Origin: Thiopseudomonas acetoxidans
Lineage (GTDB): Bacteria; Pseudomonadota; Gammaproteobacteria; Pseudomonadales; Pseudomonadaceae
Length of the DNA: 64,000 nucleotides
Reading direction: 5' to 3'
Assembly: GCF_030362935.1 (NCBI RefSeq)
Contig: NZ_JAUCDY010000014.1
Location: forward strand, 1-64,000
The notes below the pieces were generated by a model. The model was not told the DNA's origin and ran no database searches. It worked only from the letters and a program-made list of their open reading frames with translations. This document shows, piece after piece, positions 51,951-60,371 of this stretch. Position numbers and translations under genes: made by a program. How positions within the stretch are numbered: the stretch's first letter is position 1; every line of letters starts with the position of its first letter.

Positions 51951-54143
51951 ATGTTTTCGCAAGACGAACTGAGTGCTCTAATTAAACGAGTCGGCTTGGA
52001 TGTCGCCAGTCTCGAGGAACGTAGCCGTTTCCTTGAGTGGCAAGAAGCCGACGCTGCACGCCTTAAACAAGTCGCCCCACTTCTTGAGAATGCTCTTGCG
52101 CCCTACTTTAAAAAGCTTGCGCAACATTTAACTAAGTTTTCTGACCAGCCCAACCTCGCTCTGTGCGAAAGTTCTTTGCAAAGTATGACGCAAAAGAAAC
52201 AGGCCTACTATCAAAAACTGTGGGACGGACCAAGAGATGAAGACTTCATTCGCAACCGCGTAGGCGTGGGTCTGGTACACCACAAAATTGGCCTTGAACC
52301 GTATCAATATCTGGGTTCATTCCGTATCTTTCTTGAACACATGCTAGAACAAATCTGCGGCCAAAACCAACAAACCGAGCTGTATTCAAGTTTACTAAAA
52401 GCCGTATTTCTCGATATTTCCCTTGCTTTAGAAAGCTATTACGCCAGCAGCTTTAAGGATTTCGAAGAAGACCGGCAACGTTTTTCCCGCTCTATGCGTG
52501 GCGCCAATGATGGCATTTGGGAGTGGGATTTAAAAAACGATGTGCTTTATCTATCCGATCGCTGGCTTGAAATTGTTAAGCTTGAGCGTGAAGCGATACC
52601 CAACCCGAGCACGCGGGACTGGAATGACCGTATCCACCCCGAAGATCGACACTTATTGCGCCAAGCTGTTCGCAACCATTTAAATGGCCGCAGCAACTCT
52701 CTGGACCATGAATACCGCATTCGCCAAGGCAACGGGGAGTATATCTGGGTACTCACTCGTGGCACGTTGCAGCTAGATGAATATGGCAATAGGCGCATCT
52801 CAGGCACATTGGCAGATATACATGAGCGTAAACAAAATGAGCAAAAGATGTCCTACGCCGCCTTCCATGACCCACTTACTGGACTACCCAACCGCTCACG
52901 CCTAGACCAGTTTCTGCAAGAAGCTGTACAAAATAACGAACGCAATCAAGGTAAAAAAACAGCGTTGTTGTTTATTGACTTGGACAATTTTAAGTTTGTG
53001 AATGACAACTATGGCCATAATATTGGCGATATGCTGTTGATTGAAATTGCCCGTCGCTTGCAACAATGCTTACGCCCTGGCGATCATCTGGCCCGTTTTG
53101 GTGGTGATGAATTTGTTGTACTGCTCAACGACTTGGTACAGATTAACGACGCTAAGCATGTAGCGCAGCGCATGCTCGATGCCCTACAAGCCCCTGTGCA
53201 CATTCAAGATAATTGTCTAGCCATGAGCGCCAGTATCGGCGTCACTGACTTACCCCACAGCGATAACCTCACCGATATTTTACAAGCCGCTGATTTGGCA
53301 CTCTATCAAGCAAAAATGGCTGGCAAAGCCCAATACGCGCTTTACACAGAATGCATGCAAAGTGACGCGCAAAAGCAGCAGATTAAACAGCAAGCCCTAC
53401 TTTGTGCGCTCAGCAATCAAGAGTTCAGCTTGCATTACCAACCCATTTTCGCAGTCACTGAAGAGCAGCCTAGAGTGGTTGCTGTAGAAGCTTTATTACG
53501 CTGGAACTATCAGGGTGAGTGCCTTGAGCCTAAAGACTTTCTCGGCACGCTGGATACGGTTGGCGGACTGTTTGATGTAGGCGGTTGGGTCTTAACTACA
53601 GCCTGCCAGCAGGTTAGGCAGTGGCAACAGGAATACAATCAGGAATTAGCCTGCGCCATTAATATTGCACCCTCGCAGCTAAAAAACAAAAACCTAATCC
53701 AGCAAGTTAAAAACGCTTTGGCCATCTCAGGACTCAAGCCTGAACAGCTCATTCTTGAGATTACCGAAGAACAACTACAGGTAGACTGCTTGGTTATCCC
53801 AAAATCATTACGCGCATTAGCTGATCTTGGCGTCCGAATCGCGCTGGATGATTTCGGCTTAGGCTATACCTCCCTGAGCTACTTAAAACGCTTCCCCATA
53901 CATATCCTTAAAATCGATAAGCAGCTGATTAATCAAAAAGACAATGACGATGTGCACCGCAACTTTGGGCAAGCCATTATTAGCCTGGGACACAGCCTAG
54001 GACTCGATGTGGTTGCCGAAGGCGTTGAGCAAGCGACGCAGCTTAGCTTTGTCCAACAGCATAACTGTCAATACGCACAGGGCTATTTTTTAGGCACGCC
54101 CGTGACTGCCGAACTGTTTATTCAACATTTGCAATGTGCCTAA
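51951..54143 (+). CDS. Globin-coupled sensor with PAS, GGDEF and EAL domains
   Basis: About 730 residues. The N-terminal 165 residues fit a protoglobin/globin-coupled sensor fold: RVGVGLVHHKIGLEPYQYLG contains the proximal heme His region. A PAS domain follows (GANDGIWEWDLKNDVLYLSDRW). The GGDEF domain is intact (DLDNFKFVNDNYGHNIGD, ARFGGDEFVVLL). The EAL domain also looks complete: VAVEALLRW, NIAPSQL, EITEEQL, and DDFGLGYTSLSYLKRF with KIDKQL. It probably sets c-di-GMP by O2 or NO binding to heme. The ATG at 51951 (AAGGG upstream) is preferred to GTG at 51930. The DNR/ANR-like box suggests low-oxygen induction. Confidence 0.9.
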   Translation: MFSQDELSALIKRVGLDVASLEERSRFLEWQEADAARLKQVAPLLENALAPYFKKLAQHLTKFSDQPNLALCESSLQSMTQKKQAYYQKLWDGPRDEDFIRNRVGVGLVHHKIGLEPYQYLGSFRIFLEHMLEQICGQNQQTELYSSLLKAVFLDISLALESYYASSFKDFEEDRQRFSRSMRGANDGIWEWDLKNDVLYLSDRWLEIVKLEREAIPNPSTRDWNDRIHPEDRHLLRQAVRNHLNGRSNSLDHEYRIRQGNGEYIWVLTRGTLQLDEYGNRRISGTLADIHERKQNEQKMSYAAFHDPLTGLPNRSRLDQFLQEAVQNNERNQGKKTALLFIDLDNFKFVNDNYGHNIGDMLLIEIARRLQQCLRPGDHLARFGGDEFVVLLNDLVQINDAKHVAQRMLDALQAPVHIQDNCLAMSASIGVTDLPHSDNLTDILQAADLALYQAKMAGKAQYALYTECMQSDAQKQQIKQQALLCALSNQEFSLHYQPIFAVTEEQPRVVAVEALLRWNYQGECLEPKDFLGTLDTVGGLFDVGGWVLTTACQQVRQWQQEYNQELACAINIAPSQLKNKNLIQQVKNALAISGLKPEQLILEITEEQLQVDCLVIPKSLRALADLGVRIALDDFGLGYTSLSYLKRFPIHILKIDKQLINQKDNDDVHRNFGQAIISLGHSLGLDVVAEGVEQATQLSFVQQHNCQYAQGYFLGTPVTAELFIQHLQCA

Positions 54144-54221
54144 GGCACTGAATTACACGCACAAGCAGGGTATAATCTGGGACTTATTTTTGTAGCCCAT
54201 TCGCAAACCCGAGGTTTCCCT

Positions 54222-55841
54222 GTGGTTCAACCTACCCAGCTACGCTGGTATTCGATTGCCCTATTCATGTCAACGCTCGTGCTGCTGCCGCTGGTGGTAT
54301 TGCTGCTCAGCTGGCATCAGGTTGATCGTGAAATTTGGAGTCATTTGTGGGAAACGCAAATGACTCAGCTACTGCTTAACACCGTAACGCTACTGTTCAG
54401 TGTTGGTTTGGGGGTGATTTTATTAGGCGTAAGCCTAGCTTGGTTAACCAGTCTATGTGAGTTTCCGGGTCGTCGCTGGCTGGATTGGGCTCTGATGCTG
54501 CCGTTTGCCATCCCCGCCTACGTGCTGGCTTTTGTTTTTGTTGGTTTGCTGGATTTTGCCGGCCCCGTACAAACAGCATTACGCACATGGATTGACCCGG
54601 GCCTGCGCTTTCCTAGCGTACGTTCAACCGGCGGCGTCATTATTGTCTTTGTGTTGGTTTTTTACCCTTACGTATACCTGTTGGCCCGTAGTGCCTTTTT
54701 AGCTCAGGGTAAAGGCTTTATGGAGGCGGCGCGGGTATTAGGTCTATCACCCTGGCAAGCGTTTTGGCGCGTGGCTTTGCCGGTTGCCAGACCCGCCATT
54801 GGTGCAGGCGTTGCGCTGGCATTAATGGAATGTTTGGCTGATTTTGGTGCGGTGTCAGTTTTTAACTTTGATACCTTCACTACCGCTATTTATAAAACAT
54901 GGTACGGTTTTTTTAGCCTATCTAGCGCCACTCAGTTGGCAAGTTTGCTGCTGCTGTTTGTTGCTTTATTATTATTTGCTGAACATCGCTCCCGCGGCGC
55001 CATCCGTCCTAGCAGTGAACGCCAGCGTGGCAAAGCGCTGTATCACCTAAAAGGCTGGAAAGCGTTTTTTGCCACCGGCTGGTGTGTTTTGGTTTTTTTA
55101 TGCGCCTTTGTAATTCCTATTATCCAGCTGGTATTTTGGTTTTGGCAGCGTGGCCGCTTTGACCTAGATGAACGCTATATCGCCCTGATCTCACACACTA
55201 TTTACCTGGGTTTACTGGCTGCAGCCTTTACGGTTATCGCCGCCATGCTCTTGGTTTTTGCTAAACGCCTTACCCCTACACACAGCATGAAAGCGCTAAC
55301 CGGGTTTTCTACACTAGGCTACGCGCTGCCCGGCTCGGTTCTGGCGGTAGCCATCATGTTGGCTTTTAGCTATTTAGATGGGCATGCGATTATTCCGCTA
55401 TCAAAATGGTTAGGCGGCTCAGGCAAACCCATTCTGCTGGGTAGCCTTGGCGCATTATTATTGGCCTACGTCATTCGTTTTATGGCTGTCGCCCACGGCC
55501 CACTTGAAGGAGCTTTGGCGCGCATTAGACCCTCACTACCTGAGGCATCTCGCAGCCTTGGGGTTAACAGTTTTGCCTTGTTTAGACGCGTTTACCTGCC
55601 CTTACTCATGCCAGGCACATTGTCAGCGGCACTGCTAGTATTTGTCGATGTGTTAAAAGAAATGCCCGCTACCTTGTTGATGCGCCCTTTTGGCTGGGAT
55701 ACTTTAGCCGTACGTATTTTTGAAATGACCAGTGAAGGGGAGTGGTCTAGAGCCGCACTTCCAGCACTGACCTTGGTTTTGGTAGGATTATTGCCCGTTA
55801 TTTTACTTATCCGTCGATCGGCTAAGCGCTTTGGACAATGA
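54222..55841 (+). CDS. Fe(III) ABC transporter permease (FbpB/HitB type, fused two-repeat form)
   Basis: 539 residues, about twelve helices in two homologous halves. Each half has an EAA-type loop (FMEAARVLGLSPWQAFWRVALP and LPEASRSLGVNSFALFRRVYLP). This is the ferric-iron permease fold. The GTG start has an AGG SD region. It stands directly upstream of gcvT, as its P. aeruginosa counterpart does, but the periplasmic binding protein is not adjacent: the candidate is at 23249-24259. No ATPase is nearby. Confidence 0.92.
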   Translation: MVQPTQLRWYSIALFMSTLVLLPLVVLLLSWHQVDREIWSHLWETQMTQLLLNTVTLLFSVGLGVILLGVSLAWLTSLCEFPGRRWLDWALMLPFAIPAYVLAFVFVGLLDFAGPVQTALRTWIDPGLRFPSVRSTGGVIIVFVLVFYPYVYLLARSAFLAQGKGFMEAARVLGLSPWQAFWRVALPVARPAIGAGVALALMECLADFGAVSVFNFDTFTTAIYKTWYGFFSLSSATQLASLLLLFVALLLFAEHRSRGAIRPSSERQRGKALYHLKGWKAFFATGWCVLVFLCAFVIPIIQLVFWFWQRGRFDLDERYIALISHTIYLGLLAAAFTVIAAMLLVFAKRLTPTHSMKALTGFSTLGYALPGSVLAVAIMLAFSYLDGHAIIPLSKWLGGSGKPILLGSLGALLLAYVIRFMAVAHGPLEGALARIRPSLPEASRSLGVNSFALFRRVYLPLLMPGTLSAALLVFVDVLKEMPATLLMRPFGWDTLAVRIFEMTSEGEWSRAALPALTLVLVGLLPVILLIRRSAKRFGQ

Positions 55842-56019
55842 TTTGAAGCATAGCGGCTTAGGGTTATACTGGGCAGGCTTCGAAATACAGTCTAAGCTTG
55901 CGCGAAACCCTAGGCACGTCATCAAGCTGCGCCAATCAAATACGTTACCCTGACGCGCAGCGGCTCATCCGACATGTATTGTAGTATCGTTGTTACCGTC
56001 ACGCCCATTAGGAGCTACC

Positions 56020-57102
56020 ATGGGATTACGCACACCTATGTATGATATGCATCTAGCCTTAGGTGCTAAAATGATTAACTTCAGTGGCTGGGAACTGCCA
56101 CTGCATTATGGCTCTCAGGTTGATGAGCACCACCATGTACGTAACGAGTGCGGTGTTTTTGATGTCTCTCATATGTGCATCACGGATGTCAGCGGCACTG
56201 ATGCCGAACCCTTTTTACGCTTGATGCTCAGCAATGACGTAGCCCGCTTAACAGCCAGCGGTGCAGGTCACTACAGCGCTATGCTTAATGAGCAAGGCGG
56301 CGTGATTGACGATTTAATAGTATTCCGCACAGCTGAAGGTTTTCGCCTCATTACCAACGCGCTGACTTGCCAAAAAATTCAAGGCTGGCTTAAACAACAC
56401 ACCCAGAATTTTTCCGTCAGCATTCAATTGCGTGATGACTTGGCGCATTTCGCCATTCAAGGACCTGAGTCAATTGAGCGCTTGAGCGAAGTACTTAATT
56501 CAAGCCGGGCGCACATTATTCAAAATCTTGCCGCGTATCACGGCAGCTTTGATGGTGATTGGTTTCTGACACGCACTGGCTACACCGGTGAAGAAGGCAT
56601 TGAAATTATGTTGCCCGCCGATCAGGCAGTAGACTTTTTCAATGAATTAATCGGTTATGGCATTACCCCAATTGGTCTTGGCGCACGCGATACATTGCGC
56701 CTAGAAGCCGGCTTTACTCTGTTGGGCAATGACATGGATGAAAACCATAGCCCTTACGCAGCCAATATGCACCACGTAGTTGCTTTGGAGCCAAAAGAGC
56801 GCAGCTTTATTGGTCGCAACGCACTAGAAACACAACTAAGCAACGGCATCCAAGAAAAATTGGTGGGCTTAGTACTGGAAGAACGTGGGGTTTTGCGCGC
56901 TGGCCAACCTGTACGTATTGAAGGCGTAGGCCAAGGCACCATTACCAGTGGTAGTTTTTCACCCACCATTGGTAAAGCAATTGCTTTGGCACGCGTACCT
57001 ATACAAACCGGTGAGCGCGGCGAAGTAGAGATTCGACAAAAATGGTATCCGGTGCGCGTAGTCAGTCCGCGCTTTGTTCGCCACGGTAAGATTTTAATTT
57101 GA
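56020..57102 (+). CDS. gcvT: Glycine cleavage system aminomethyltransferase (T protein)
   Basis: 360 residues. It transfers the aminomethyl carbon from lipoyl-GcvH to tetrahydrofolate. The NFSGWELPLHYG start, VFDVSHMC, the catalytic-region DDLIVF and RTGYTGEEGIEI, and the C-terminal barrel GFTLLGNDMDEN are present. The ATG at 56020 has AGGAG 6 bases upstream; the frame extension to 55990 is not used. No glycine riboswitch was recognised upstream. Confidence 0.96.
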   Translation: MGLRTPMYDMHLALGAKMINFSGWELPLHYGSQVDEHHHVRNECGVFDVSHMCITDVSGTDAEPFLRLMLSNDVARLTASGAGHYSAMLNEQGGVIDDLIVFRTAEGFRLITNALTCQKIQGWLKQHTQNFSVSIQLRDDLAHFAIQGPESIERLSEVLNSSRAHIIQNLAAYHGSFDGDWFLTRTGYTGEEGIEIMLPADQAVDFFNELIGYGITPIGLGARDTLRLEAGFTLLGNDMDENHSPYAANMHHVVALEPKERSFIGRNALETQLSNGIQEKLVGLVLEERGVLRAGQPVRIEGVGQGTITSGSFSPTIGKAIALARVPIQTGERGEVEIRQKWYPVRVVSPRFVRHGKILI

Positions 57103-57143
57103 CCCAAATAACAAAAACAACTAACTCACTAGGAGATAACCCA

Positions 57144-57527
57144 ATGAGCACGACTCCTGCAGATTTACGCTACGCATCCACTCACGAGTGGGCCCGCTTA
57201 GAAGCAGATGGCATCATCACCGTAGGCATTACCGATCACGCACAGCAGGCTTTAGGCGATATTGTTTATTTGGAATTACCCCAGCCTAATAGTCAGCTGA
57301 GTGCCGGACAGATCGCTGGGGTAGTTGAGTCGGTGAAAGCGGCCTCTGATTACCACGCCCCTGTTAGTGGCAAGGTAACTGAGGTGAATGAAGGCTTAAC
57401 AGACGCACCCGAAGGCATTAACAGCCACCCCTACCAGAGCTGGTTTTATCGCTTACAACCCGATAACCCAGCAGAGCTGGAACAATTGCTGGATGCAGAC
57501 GCCTACAACGCAAGCTGCTCAGCCTAA
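57144..57527 (+). CDS. gcvH: Glycine cleavage system H protein
   Basis: 127 residues. The lipoylated Lys lies in VVESVKAASDYHAPVSG. GITDHAQQALGDIVYLELP is typical. The ATG at 57144 follows AGGAG. It is 41 bases after gcvT. gcvP does not follow: the next gene, folA, is convergent. A short dyad (GCTCAGC/GCTGAGC) overlaps the stop. Confidence 0.96.
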   Translation: MSTTPADLRYASTHEWARLEADGIITVGITDHAQQALGDIVYLELPQPNSQLSAGQIAGVVESVKAASDYHAPVSGKVTEVNEGLTDAPEGINSHPYQSWFYRLQPDNPAELEQLLDADAYNASCSA

Positions 57528-57552
57528 TCAGCTGAGCAAGAAAGCTTATTAA

Positions 57553-58062
57553 TTAACGCCGCTGCCACACCTCAAAGGTATACGCCGGCGTTTGGCCCTG
57601 CGCGGCAAAAGGTTGAGCATCCGTGCGCTGCCACTCATCAAAGGGCAACTCTGGGAAGTGCGTATCACCGGCAAGTTCGGCTTCAATCCGTGTTAGGTAG
57701 ACCTTACTAGCCATGGGCAAGGCTTGGCGGTAGAGCTGTCCACCGCCAATCACCATCACCTCTTCTGCACCGTGATCAGCAGCCCAATTTTCGGCGCGCA
57801 CAATGGCCGCCGATAAATCAGTAAACACCTCAGCCCCTTCAAGCTGCAAATCCGTTTGTCGCGTAATAACGATATTTAAACGGCCCGGCAAAGGGCGACC
57901 AATCGAGTCCCAGGTTTTACGCCCCATAATTACCGGCTTGCCTAAGGTGCGCCGCTTAAAGTAGCGTAAATCTTCAGGCAAATGCCAAGGCATCTCATTG
58001 TCCTGCCCAATAACATAATTACGCGTAGCGGCCACAATTAGGCTCAAAGGTAGGCTCGACAT
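57553..58062 (-). CDS. folA: Dihydrofolate reductase
   Basis: About 169 residues. IVAATRNYVIGQDNEMPWHLPEDL carries the catalytic Asp/Glu region; GRKTWDSIGRPLPGR and VMVIGGGQLYRQAL bind NADPH. The ATG at 58062 (GGAG SD) is preferred over a TTG at 58077. It starts just after bfr on the same strand; sharing a transcript is possible. Functionally it links to one-carbon metabolism with the convergent gcvTH. Confidence 0.95.
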   Translation of the reverse strand: MSSLPLSLIVAATRNYVIGQDNEMPWHLPEDLRYFKRRTLGKPVIMGRKTWDSIGRPLPGRLNIVITRQTDLQLEGAEVFTDLSAAIVRAENWAADHGAEEVMVIGGGQLYRQALPMASKVYLTRIEAELAGDTHFPELPFDEWQRTDAQPFAAQGQTPAYTFEVWQRR

Positions 58063-58077
58063 CCTTAGCTGCTCCAA

Positions 58078-58551
58078 CTATTGATCATTCATTTGCTGCT
58101 GCAAATAATTTTTCGCGCCAAGCTGCTGCATTAAACTTAGCTCAGTTTCCAAGACATCCAGATGTTCTTCCTCTTTATCAAGAATATCTTGTAAGAGCTC
58201 ACGGCTGACATAGTCCTTGGCTTGCTCACACTGAGCAATCGCGGCTAATAGCGTTTGGTGGCCTTGCTTGACCAGCTGCATGTCGCACTCAAGCATTTCC
58301 TGCACATGTTCACCAATACGCAGCCGACCCAACTCTTGCATATTAGGCAGACCTTGCAAAAACAAAACACGCTTGATGAGTTCATCGGCGTTGCACATCA
58401 CGACAATGGAGGCTTTATAAGCAAGCTTGTCGAGCCGCTCAAAGCCCCAGTCTTTATACATGCGCGCATGTAAAAAATACTGATTGATGGCAACGAGCTG
58501 CTGCGCTAAAACTTGGTTGAGGTGGGTGATTACTTGACGGTCGCCTTGCAT
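58078..58551 (-). CDS. bfr: Bacterioferritin subunit with degenerate ferroxidase centre
   Basis: 157 residues, standard length. The four-helix ferritin fold aligns without gaps to E. coli Bfr (LVAINQYFLHARMYKDWG, ILFL-like VLFLQGLPN, DYVSRELL). The heme ligand Met52 is kept. Of the six ferroxidase ligands, only Glu127 and His130 remain: position 18 is Gln, 51 Val, 54 Asn and 94 Val. It should bind heme but not oxidise iron at the usual diiron site. It may co-assemble with another subunit encoded elsewhere (inference). The ATG at 58551 has GAGG upstream. bfd lies just upstream. Confidence 0.92.
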   Translation of the reverse strand: MQGDRQVITHLNQVLAQQLVAINQYFLHARMYKDWGFERLDKLAYKASIVVMCNADELIKRVLFLQGLPNMQELGRLRIGEHVQEMLECDMQLVKQGHQTLLAAIAQCEQAKDYVSRELLQDILDKEEEHLDVLETELSLMQQLGAKNYLQQQMNDQ

Positions 58552-58627
58552 GGTAGTACCTCTAACATCTGAGTGAACCACGCAAGAATAGCAGAGTTAG
58601 CTATAGATAAAAATAAACTAACACTTA

Positions 58628-58834
58628 CTAAACGGCATAGGCTAAACCAGCAGCCACTTTAACCTGTGCGTCCTTGATGGCTTGCTGGGTGACTTGCTTA
58701 CCAACGCACGCACATTTTCCACATTGCGTGCCGCAGCCTGTTTGCTTACGCACCTCGGACCAAGAGCGTGCGCCCTCGTCAACGAGCTGACGGATTTGAC
58801 CATCGGTAACGGCTTTACACAGACAAACATACAT
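58628..58834 (-). CDS. bfd: Bacterioferritin-associated ferredoxin
   Basis: 68 residues with a [2Fe-2S] BFD-fold. MYVCLCKAVTD supplies the first two cysteines, GCGTQCGKC the others. It reduces the heme of Bfr to release stored iron when iron is scarce. Normal length. It lies directly upstream of bfr; a Fur-like box lies 35 bases before the ATG, fitting induction at low iron. Confidence 0.95.
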   Translation of the reverse strand: MYVCLCKAVTDGQIRQLVDEGARSWSEVRKQTGCGTQCGKCACVGKQVTQQAIKDAQVKVAAGLAYAV

Positions 58835-58868
58835 AGTCTTAACTCATTCATGTAGTCGATATGCAAAC

Positions 58869-58887
58869 AGTAATGATTCTCATCACT
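58869..58887 (-). promoter_or_regulatory. Fur-like box upstream of bfd
   Basis: On the minus strand AGTGATGAGAATCATTACT matches 13 of 19 Fur consensus positions, including TGA-GAATCATTA. It is placed in the bfd promoter. P. aeruginosa bfd is known to be derepressed in low iron. Confidence 0.65.
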
Positions 58888-58921
58888 TATTGCAACCCTT
58901 TTCATCTTGCGTAAAGCACTT

Positions 58922-60001
58922 TCAACCTGCGAGCTGTTCTGCTGCCTCTAGCAACATCCGCTCTGTTTTAGCCCAACCCAAGCACGCATCCGTAACAGAG
59001 ACGCCATAGTGCATGCTTTTACCCAAAGCCTGACTGCCTTCCTCAAGATGGCTTTCAATCATTACAGCGCGCAGGCTTTTATTGCCCGACAGTTTTTGCT
59101 GGAGCACATCACCTAGGATTTCAGGTTGGCGCAAAGGGTTTTTACCGCTATTAGCATGGTTGCAATCCACCATAATGCTGGGCTGCAAACCAGACTGCTC
59201 CATCGCTGAGCTGGCCGCACGCACGCTGAGCGCATCATAGTTAGAGCCATGCTGACCTCCGCGCAACACCAAGTGCGTATCGGTGTTGCCTGCCGCTTGT
59301 AGCAAAGCAATTTGTCCTTGCTCATCTACGCCCATGTACTGATGTCCATAAGCTGCTGAACGCATCGCATCTATCGCTACTTGCACACTACCGTCTGTGC
59401 CATTTTTAAAGCCTACCGGCAAGGCCAGCCCGCTCACCATCTCGCGGTGAATTTGCGACTCACTAGTGCGTGCGCCTATTGCAGCCCAGCTTAAAATATC
59501 CGCAAAGTACTGCGCTGCCAGCGGTTGTAGCAGTTCAGTTGCAACCGGCAAGCCCATCTGCGCGACTTGCAGCATCAATGAACGCGATAATTCAAGCCCA
59601 CTGCGCATGTCGTAACTGCCATCAAGATGCGGGTCGTAGAGCAAACCCTTCCAACCCACTGTAGTGCGTGGCTTTTCAATATAAACACGCATTGCCAGTA
59701 ACAACTGACCTTCAACCCGCTGCGCCAGTTGTGCCAAACGCTTAGCATAATCCAAAGCAGCCTGCGGATCATGAATGGAACAAGGACCGACCACCACCAG
59801 CAGACGATTATCGGTTTGATTCAAAACCGCACGTACCGCGTTGCGTTGGCGTGTAATGGTCTCAGCAAACTGTTCAGATACAGGCAGTTGTTGGCGTAGC
59901 TGCTGCGGGTTGGGTAATTCATAGCTAACCGTTGAGCAGCCAGCGGTTGGTTTTTGCTGCATTTGTGTCTCTGGCGCTAAAGCAGAGTTGATAGCATTCA
60001 T
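58922..60001 (-). CDS. 3-deoxy-7-phosphoheptulonate (DAHP) synthase, AroF/G/H class
   Basis: About 359 residues of type I alpha DAHP synthase, condensing PEP and erythrose 4-phosphate at the head of the shikimate pathway. VVVGPCSIHDP, MRVYIEKPRTTVGWKG, WAAIGARTSESQ, LRGGQHGSNYD and VDCNHANSGK are the expected substrate and metal motifs. Which aromatic amino acid inhibits it cannot be told. The ATG at 60001 has AAGGA upstream and follows a small hairpin (GCGGC-TTAT-GCCGC, 60016-60029). The long 5' region encodes an aromatic-rich leader and an attenuator, so expression is very likely controlled by charged aromatic tRNA. Confidence 0.95.
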   Translation of the reverse strand: MNAINSALAPETQMQQKPTAGCSTVSYELPNPQQLRQQLPVSEQFAETITRQRNAVRAVLNQTDNRLLVVVGPCSIHDPQAALDYAKRLAQLAQRVEGQLLLAMRVYIEKPRTTVGWKGLLYDPHLDGSYDMRSGLELSRSLMLQVAQMGLPVATELLQPLAAQYFADILSWAAIGARTSESQIHREMVSGLALPVGFKNGTDGSVQVAIDAMRSAAYGHQYMGVDEQGQIALLQAAGNTDTHLVLRGGQHGSNYDALSVRAASSAMEQSGLQPSIMVDCNHANSGKNPLRQPEILGDVLQQKLSGNKSLRAVMIESHLEEGSQALGKSMHYGVSVTDACLGWAKTERMLLEAAEQLAG

Positions 60002-60036
60002 CTGTATTTCCTTGTGCGGCTTATGCCGCCTTATAC

Positions 60037-60132
60037 CTAGGGTTGTATTCGTCGTGGTGGATGCTGGGCAAAAGCAATCTGCTGGATAAATCGCCAAGCC
60101 AAATTGTGACCATAGTGATAGGTGTAGCTCAT
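60037..60132 (-). CDS. Candidate second small ORF between attenuator and DAHP synthase
   Basis: A 31-codon ORF with GGAG 8 bases before its ATG. The peptide begins MSYTYHYGHNLAWRF and holds three Tyr, one Trp and two Phe. It lies downstream of the terminator hairpin and ends 36 bases before the synthase ATG, next to the GCGGC hairpin. It could be a second regulatory leader or a small protein. Coding is suggested only by the SD sequence and composition. Confidence 0.5.
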   Translation of the reverse strand: MSYTYHYGHNLAWRFIQQIAFAQHPPRRIQP

Positions 60133-60154
60133 ACTCTAAACTCCAAAATTGTTA

Positions 60155-60193
60155 TAAAAAAACCCCGGTGGCTGGGGAGCCTACCGGGGTTTA
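60155..60193 (-). terminator. Attenuator terminator in the DAHP synthase leader
   Basis: On the minus strand AAACCCCGGT and ACCGGGGTT pair across 13 bases and are followed by a run of seven T. An upstream segment containing TAGCCCACC can pair with GGTAGGCT inside this hairpin at 7 of 8 positions, giving an antiterminator. That same upstream segment can instead pair with GGGCTA at the end of the leader ORF. Confidence 0.85.
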
Positions 60194-60245
60194 ACATTTC
60201 TGTGGTGGGCTACCCTTAATAAAATAGGGCCACCCAATACGAATA

Positions 60246-60371
60246 TCAGGCTAGCCCTTGGCTAAACCAATATCCGTAAAAATACTGAGTCGTGCTTGCA
60301 ATGCAGACAGGCGCAGCCACAGCGCGATTGGCTGTATGACTGTGCTGCTGATTACATAGACTGACTTGCAT
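60246..60371 (-). CDS. Aromatic leader peptide of the DAHP synthase attenuator
   Basis: A 41-residue ORF too short for usual gene calling. GGAG lies 6 bases before the ATG (an in-frame ATG at 60383 lacks an SD sequence). It ends QYFYGYWFSQGLA: three Tyr, two Phe and one Trp within seven codons, just before the stop. That is the hallmark of an amino-acid attenuator leader. A strong terminator follows 53 bases after the stop, then the DAHP synthase gene. Slow decoding of the Tyr/Phe/Trp block should free the antiterminator segment. Confidence 0.85.
   Translation of the reverse strand: MQVSLCNQQHSHTANRAVAAPVCIASTTQYFYGYWFSQGLA

Noticed and set aside
55842..56019. Glycine riboswitch upstream of gcvT
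   Set aside because: No tandem glycine-aptamer core was recognisable in the 178 bases.
57517..57537. Terminator after gcvH
   Set aside because: The dyad overlaps the stop codon and has no U-tract, so it is only a weak hairpin.
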